Source: an uncultured Clostridium sp. (GTDB taxonomy: Bacteria; Bacillota; Clostridia; TANB77; CAG-508). From it: 33,950 nucleotides of DNA. The notes under the pieces were generated by a model. The model did no database searches, was not told the DNA's origin, and was given only the letters and a program-made list of their open reading frames with translations. Of the stretch, positions 29,861 to 33,950 are shown one piece after another. Each line of letters begins with the position of its first letter. Positions within the stretch are counted from its first letter, which is position 1. The position numbers and the translations under genes are program-made. The DNA lies in the NCBI GenBank assembly GCA_900556975.1, contig USQZ01000014.1, forward strand, positions 1-33,950, in the 5' to 3' direction.

Positions 29861-31246
29861 ATGAGAGTTAGAATTAATAGTTTAGAGAATTATAAACATA
29901 TTCACTTAATAGGAATCGGTGGAGTTAGTATGAGTGCCATTGCTGAAACATTACATACATGGGGCTATAAAGTAACTGGTTCTGATACTGCACAAAGTGA
30001 TTATACTGATAAATTAGTTAAGTCTGGTGTTAAGGTTACTATTGGTCATGATTTGACTAATCCCAAAAATGCAGATTTAATTATTTTTTCTGCTGCAATA
30101 AAAGATACAGATCCTGAAATGGTTCTTGCTAAACAATTTAATATTCCAGTGGTTACACGTGGTGAATTCGTTGGATATTTAACAAGAAGATATAAAGAAA
30201 GTATTTGTATTTCTGGTACTCATGGAAAGACTACAACTACTTCTATGATTTCATTATGTTTTATTGAAGCTAATTTGGATCCTACTATTCAAGTAGGTGC
30301 TATGTTAAAACCTATAAACGGAAATTATATTGTTGGAAAAAGTGACTATTTTATTTTGGAAGCTTGTGAGTATATGGAAAACTTCCTTCGCTTCTCTCCA
30401 AAAACTGAAGTAATTTTAAATATTGACAATGATCATTTAGATTATTTCAAAACATTTGATAATATTAAAAATGCTTTTGAAAAATATGCAAGATTATTAC
30501 CTGAAGATGGTGCTTTAATTACAAATGCTGATGATGCTTCTTGCCTATCTTTAAAAGATGCTGTAAAAGGTAAGTTTATCACATATGGTATTGAAAATTC
30601 TTGTGCTAATTATGTTGCTAAAAATATTAGACATAATGCTTTAGGTTTTTCTGAATTTGATGTTTTCTGTAATAGTAAATTTTATATGCATGTTAAATTA
30701 TCAGTAGCTGGAAAACATAATGTTTCAAATGCATTAGCATGTATTGCTGTTTGTTCATATTATGGAATTGATAAAAATACAATTTGCTCTGCACTTTTGA
30801 AATTTACAGGTGCTAGTCGTAGATTAGAATATGTTGGTTCTTATCATGGTGTAGCAGTTTATGATGATTATGGACATCATCCAACTGAAATAATGGCAAC
30901 TGCAAAAGCTATTGGAGATAAAGATTTTAGAGAATCTTGGGTTATTTTCCAACCACATACTTATAGTAGAACAAAAAATTTATTAGATGATTTTGCACGT
31001 GCTTTACTTTCTTTTGACCATGTTATTGTTACAGATATATATGCGGCTCGTGAACAAAATACTTATAACATATCTTCTTTAGATCTAGTTAATAAAATTA
31101 AAGAATATAGAAAAGAAGCTTTATATATGAAAGATTTTGATGAAATTGTTTCTTATATAAAATCTAATGCAAAAGCTAATGATATTGTATTGACACTTGG
31201 CGCCGGTACAGTTACTAATATAGGACCTGAAATTATAAAACCTTAA
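29861..31246 (+). CDS. murC: UDP-N-acetylmuramate--L-alanine ligase
   Basis: MurC adds L-Ala to UDP-MurNAc with ATP, the first peptide step in peptidoglycan synthesis. The 461-aa product shows HLIGIGGVSMSAIAETL (UDP-binding Rossmann), GTHGKTTTTSM (ATP P-loop), the central EACEYMENFL, NIDNDHLDYF, and C-terminal DDYGHHPTEI and QPHTYSRTKN. Size fits the family. I prefer ATG 29861; GTG 29849 is in frame and closer to AGGAAGGA, giving 465 aa. It has its own promoter and terminator, separate from the usual mur cluster. Confidence 0.95.
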   Translation: MRVRINSLENYKHIHLIGIGGVSMSAIAETLHTWGYKVTGSDTAQSDYTDKLVKSGVKVTIGHDLTNPKNADLIIFSAAIKDTDPEMVLAKQFNIPVVTRGEFVGYLTRRYKESICISGTHGKTTTTSMISLCFIEANLDPTIQVGAMLKPINGNYIVGKSDYFILEACEYMENFLRFSPKTEVILNIDNDHLDYFKTFDNIKNAFEKYARLLPEDGALITNADDASCLSLKDAVKGKFITYGIENSCANYVAKNIRHNALGFSEFDVFCNSKFYMHVKLSVAGKHNVSNALACIAVCSYYGIDKNTICSALLKFTGASRRLEYVGSYHGVAVYDDYGHHPTEIMATAKAIGDKDFRESWVIFQPHTYSRTKNLLDDFARALLSFDHVIVTDIYAAREQNTYNISSLDLVNKIKEYRKEALYMKDFDEIVSYIKSNAKANDIVLTLGAGTVTNIGPEIIKP

Positions 31247-31260
31247 TCTTTTAATATATG

Positions 31261-31297
31261 AATAAACCGTGAAATTATTATTCACGGTTTATTTTTT
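31261..31297 (+). terminator. murC terminator
   Basis: AATAAACCGTGAA (31261-31273) pairs with TTCACGGTTTATT (31281-31293), a perfect 13-bp stem followed by T-run. Confidence 0.92.
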
Positions 31298-31345
31298 ACT
31301 TTAAACTATTCAAAATTATACTGAAGATAGTTCTCTTATAATTAT

Positions 31346-31377
31346 CTAATAATTTATTTTAATGTATAAATTATTAG
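31346..31377. repeat. Hairpin downstream of spoIVB
   Basis: CTAATAATTTA/TAAATTATTAG, an 11-bp AT stem with a 10-nt loop. No T-run on the minus strand, so its role as a spoIVB terminator is doubtful. Confidence 0.5.
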
Positions 31378-31400
31378 CTTGTACACTTATAATCGATTTT

Positions 31401-32603
31401 TTATTTTATCATTTCTTTTATCATAATATCAGCAAAAACTCCGTATCCTATTTTTGGATCTGATACTAGTACATTTGTTAATGCTCCAACTAACTTATTA
31501 TTTTGAATAATTGGCGAACCACTCATTCCGCAAATTATTCCTCCTGTTTTGTTAATTAATCTTTCATCTGTTATCTCAATTTGCATACTTTTATTATTTG
31601 CATTATTATCTATATTTATTGAATTGATCTTTATGTTGTATTCCTCAGGCTTACCATCTTCTAGTGTAGTTAAAATTGTTGCTTCTCCTTCTTGTATCTC
31701 TTCTCTTAAAGCAATCTCTATTCCAGCTGAGTATTTTTCTAATGTATTTATTGTTCCGTTAACTGTTCCAAAGATTCCAAAATTTGTGTTTTTATTTACA
31801 TTTCCTATTGATGTTTGTTTTGATATACTTCCCTTTATTTCTCCAGGAAATCCTTTTTGCCCTTTTGTTATATTAACTATTTTTGAATTTACAATCTCAC
31901 CTGTTTGTACGTCTAATAATTCGCCTGTGTCACTATCTGAAATTCCATGTCCTAATGCAGCAAATTTTTTGGTTTCTGGTTCATAAAAAGCCATAGTTCC
32001 TACTCCACTCGCACTATCTCTAACCCATAGTCCTAGCTTATATTCATTAGTTGCTGTTTGCACTGCCTGTATGCTAGATGTATAAATTTCTCCATGCCTT
32101 GTATATTTTATATCTAATTTTGTGCCTTTCGATTCATTTACGATATTTTGTAATGTTTTGCTTGAATCAACTTCTTGATTATTTAATTCTAATATAATAT
32201 CCCCTTCTTTAATGCTAGCTAATTCATACGGCTTTTCTATTTCATTATTTATACTTTTGATTTCTGTTGTTCCTATTACTAATACACCATTTGTATATAA
32301 TTTTAAACCTATTAGGTTTCCTGTTGGAATTACTTTTACTTTTGGATATGTTGTTACTGATACTTCTTTTACTTTTAGAGTTCCAAATATTTTTACATCC
32401 ATTTTTGATGTTTCTAGATTCTTGTCTTGCCATGTTTCTTGAATTTCATTTTGTGATTTAGTTAGTGTTATTCCTGCTAATTTTTTGAATTTGATTTTCT
32501 CACCAGACATTAAAAATATTCTTGATGGAATTTGTGTTATGTTAGTAACGTATAATAGAATTATTATTAAAATTAAAATTATAAAAAAGTATCTTTTTTT
32601 CAT
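31401..32603 (-). CDS. spoIVB: SpoIVB-type sporulation serine protease (S55)
   Basis: SpoIVB is secreted from the forespore into the intermembrane space and cleaves SpoIVFA to trigger sigma-K activation. The 400-aa product has an N-terminal membrane helix (about 5-23), a PDZ domain (about 125-185, with KEGDIILELNNQEVDSSKTL) and the S55 peptidase domain: KKFAALGHGISDSDTGELLD with the catalytic His, and GIICGMSGSPIIQNNKLVGA with the catalytic Ser. Length and order match the family. It is not next to spo0A, its usual partner, within this window. The ATG has AGAGGT upstream. Confidence 0.94.
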   Translation of the reverse strand: MKKRYFFIILILIIILLYVTNITQIPSRIFLMSGEKIKFKKLAGITLTKSQNEIQETWQDKNLETSKMDVKIFGTLKVKEVSVTTYPKVKVIPTGNLIGLKLYTNGVLVIGTTEIKSINNEIEKPYELASIKEGDIILELNNQEVDSSKTLQNIVNESKGTKLDIKYTRHGEIYTSSIQAVQTATNEYKLGLWVRDSASGVGTMAFYEPETKKFAALGHGISDSDTGELLDVQTGEIVNSKIVNITKGQKGFPGEIKGSISKQTSIGNVNKNTNFGIFGTVNGTINTLEKYSAGIEIALREEIQEGEATILTTLEDGKPEEYNIKINSINIDNNANNKSMQIEITDERLINKTGGIICGMSGSPIIQNNKLVGALTNVLVSDPKIGYGVFADIMIKEMIK

Positions 32604-32663
32604 TTTTACCTCTTTTATAATTTTCCCATTTTAATTTTTTTATATACTTTTTAATCATTTAAA

Positions 32664-32696
32664 TATAAAAATAACACTTACCTTTCGATAAGTGTT
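32664..32696 (-). terminator. Probable terminator of the edge gene
   Basis: AACACTTA (32673-32680) and TAAGTGTT (32689-32696) form an 8-bp stem; the minus strand then reads ATTTTTATA. Confidence 0.75.
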
Positions 32697-32708
32697 GTCT
32701 TATATTTT

Positions 32709-33950
32709 TTATCTGTTTATATAATCATTAGCTTTATATAACGAATTTCTAATTTTAGCTAAGTACGTGTAAACTGCTTTTTGTCTTTGTTGTAATTCAT
32801 CTATAGTAATCATATTATTTTCATCAACAGTCCCTGTATATTTTTCTCCTGTTACATAGTTTATATATGTTTTGCCTGTTGTTTCTTGCATTTCTATTAT
32901 TAACTCTCCATCATTTGTAGTAAAAGTTCTTCTTAAATCACCTTTATAGAATTTAACTACTGGTGTATATTGTTTAGATATTATACATGTATAACATCCA
33001 AGATTTTTATGATCATATAAGTAAACTTCCTCACTACCGTTCGAATATGTGGTCAAATCTTTTCCTTGATAATTAGTAACATCTTCTATCTTTTCACCTA
33101 TTTGCAATTCACCACCAGCTCCTATTTTCTTTTCATAATATGTATTAGTTGAATCATCATATAGGCAAATTATATTATTACTTGTATCTACTCTAGTTAA
33201 TATTCTTTTAGCATCATATTTATATTCAGCACTCGAATCTGCATAATATGTTTTACTTCCATCTTTTCCAAGCTCTGGACAATCATACATATGATACGTA
33301 GATTCTCCATCATTTACTTTTTGAGAATCTACGAAATACATACTATCAATATTTACAGAAGTATTATTATTATTACTTTTAACGACTGAGTAACTATTAA
33401 ATTTGGAATTTCCACAAGGTAATCCTTGTAAGAAAGTAACCATACATACATTATTTAATATACTTTCCCAATCATTATCTGTTAGAACTGGCATTCTGTA
33501 TGAAACTACTGCACTCTTTCCATATGTAGCATTAAACGTTGAAATAGCAGCATTCAAATTATATTGTATTGAATTTCTTATTACATTCCTTTTGTGTTGC
33601 CAAAAATCTGAATCTTCGCTTTCTGGATTGTTACTAGAACCTATGTTAAATATTTGTGTTTCATCATTTGCAAAATCAACATATGCAAGCTTAGTTTCAG
33701 CTGACATTTCTGCAAAATTTAATGATTCTTGATTTGCATCTTCTGCTTGAACGTTCTTTAAATTTTCTTGTACCCATTTAGAAAAGAAATATGCTTTTAT
33801 ATAATATCTTTTAGCTTCTTGATCTTCTATTTCTATTCCATTGTATTTAACCTTAATTTCTTCATAATTATCTGTATTTAATAATATTCCATATTTATAT
33901 GTTTCATCTTTTTTTATTTCTTCTTGTATATCAAGTGTATCGTCTATCAT
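32709..33950 (-). CDS. Large protein of unknown function, possibly 5'-truncated
   Basis: At least 413 codons. The first visible codon is an ATG at the very edge (33950-33948), with no upstream sequence to show a ribosome site, so the true N-terminus probably lies outside. The visible part is hydrophilic and rich in Asn, Asp and Tyr (SSNNPESEDSDFWQHK, VVKSNNNNTSVNIDSMYFVD). No membrane helix is seen. Segments such as YNLNAAISTFNATYGKSAVV and MVTFLQGLPCGNSKFNSYSV suggest a folded extracellular or pilus-related protein, but I cannot name a family. A hairpin terminator follows and spoIVB begins about 100 nt downstream. Confidence 0.6.
   Translation of the reverse strand: MIDDTLDIQEEIKKDETYKYGILLNTDNYEEIKVKYNGIEIEDQEAKRYYIKAYFFSKWVQENLKNVQAEDANQESLNFAEMSAETKLAYVDFANDETQIFNIGSSNNPESEDSDFWQHKRNVIRNSIQYNLNAAISTFNATYGKSAVVSYRMPVLTDNDWESILNNVCMVTFLQGLPCGNSKFNSYSVVKSNNNNTSVNIDSMYFVDSQKVNDGESTYHMYDCPELGKDGSKTYYADSSAEYKYDAKRILTRVDTSNNIICLYDDSTNTYYEKKIGAGGELQIGEKIEDVTNYQGKDLTTYSNGSEEVYLYDHKNLGCYTCIISKQYTPVVKFYKGDLRRTFTTNDGELIIEMQETTGKTYINYVTGEKYTGTVDENNMITIDELQQRQKAVYTYLAKIRNSLYKANDYINR

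Overview
This is a low-GC (roughly 30%) chromosomal segment that looks like an anaerobic, spore-forming or formerly spore-forming member of the Firmicutes/Clostridia. The signs are A/T-rich codons, strong GGAGG ribosome sites, frequent TTG and GTG starts, a phenylalanine T-box, spoVG and spoIVB, a single-chain tmRNA, and a FeoA/FeoB pair. The species cannot be named from sequence alone. Most genes are on the minus strand. No phage, plasmid or CRISPR locus is visible.

Layout. 1-1380: start of the S10 ribosomal operon (rpsJ, then rplC cut by the window edge), with a near-perfect promoter, a leader of about 220 nt and an unusual 250-nt gap between rpsJ and rplC. 1397-3224: small alarmone synthetase, DUF308 membrane protein, TSCPD-domain protein. 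3371-5367: feoA-feoB iron(II) uptake. 5368-5738: AT-rich tandem repeats leading into a large inverted repeat. 5739-11417: a co-directional run with a winged-helix protein, a two-S1-domain protein, two 23S pseudouridine synthases (one frameshifted), a GT-C-like membrane protein and an EEP-family phosphodiesterase. 11549-13376: tandem-OB SSB-like protein, an unknown protein and a cysteine-rich regulatory-domain protein. 13657-16643: ruvA, rarA, two half-size TSUP transporters and a 46-aa peptide gene. 16798-22442: asnS converging on the T-box-controlled pheST operon. 22449-26289: anchored or coiled-coil proteins of unknown role, a DUF5050 propeller and an anchored SUMF1-like protein. 26322-29576: tmRNA, trmL, a membrane protein, tRNA-Leu(UAA), a compositionally foreign two-TM gene and spoVG. 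29861-33950: murC, spoIVB and a large unknown protein cut by the edge.

The most unusual content is intergenic. One repeat family is a set of long imperfect palindromes that share an apical core (CCTCRACGTAC-N4-GTACG) but have arms that differ between loci and are complementary within each locus: about 515-624, 15871-15988, 18195-18321, and a tandem copy at 18376-18460. A second family is a three-hairpin element of about 140-150 bp with copies at 13485-13620, 29098-29237 and, inverted, 22014-22164. In all three cases it begins at the T-tract of an intrinsic terminator on the same strand, which suggests an element that inserts at, or travels with, terminators. Neither family codes for protein in any convincing way.

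Several genes have odd structures: a 1-nt frameshift in rluB near 7856, two TSUP halves separated by one in-frame TAA, and a gene of about 40% GC just downstream of tRNA-Leu.
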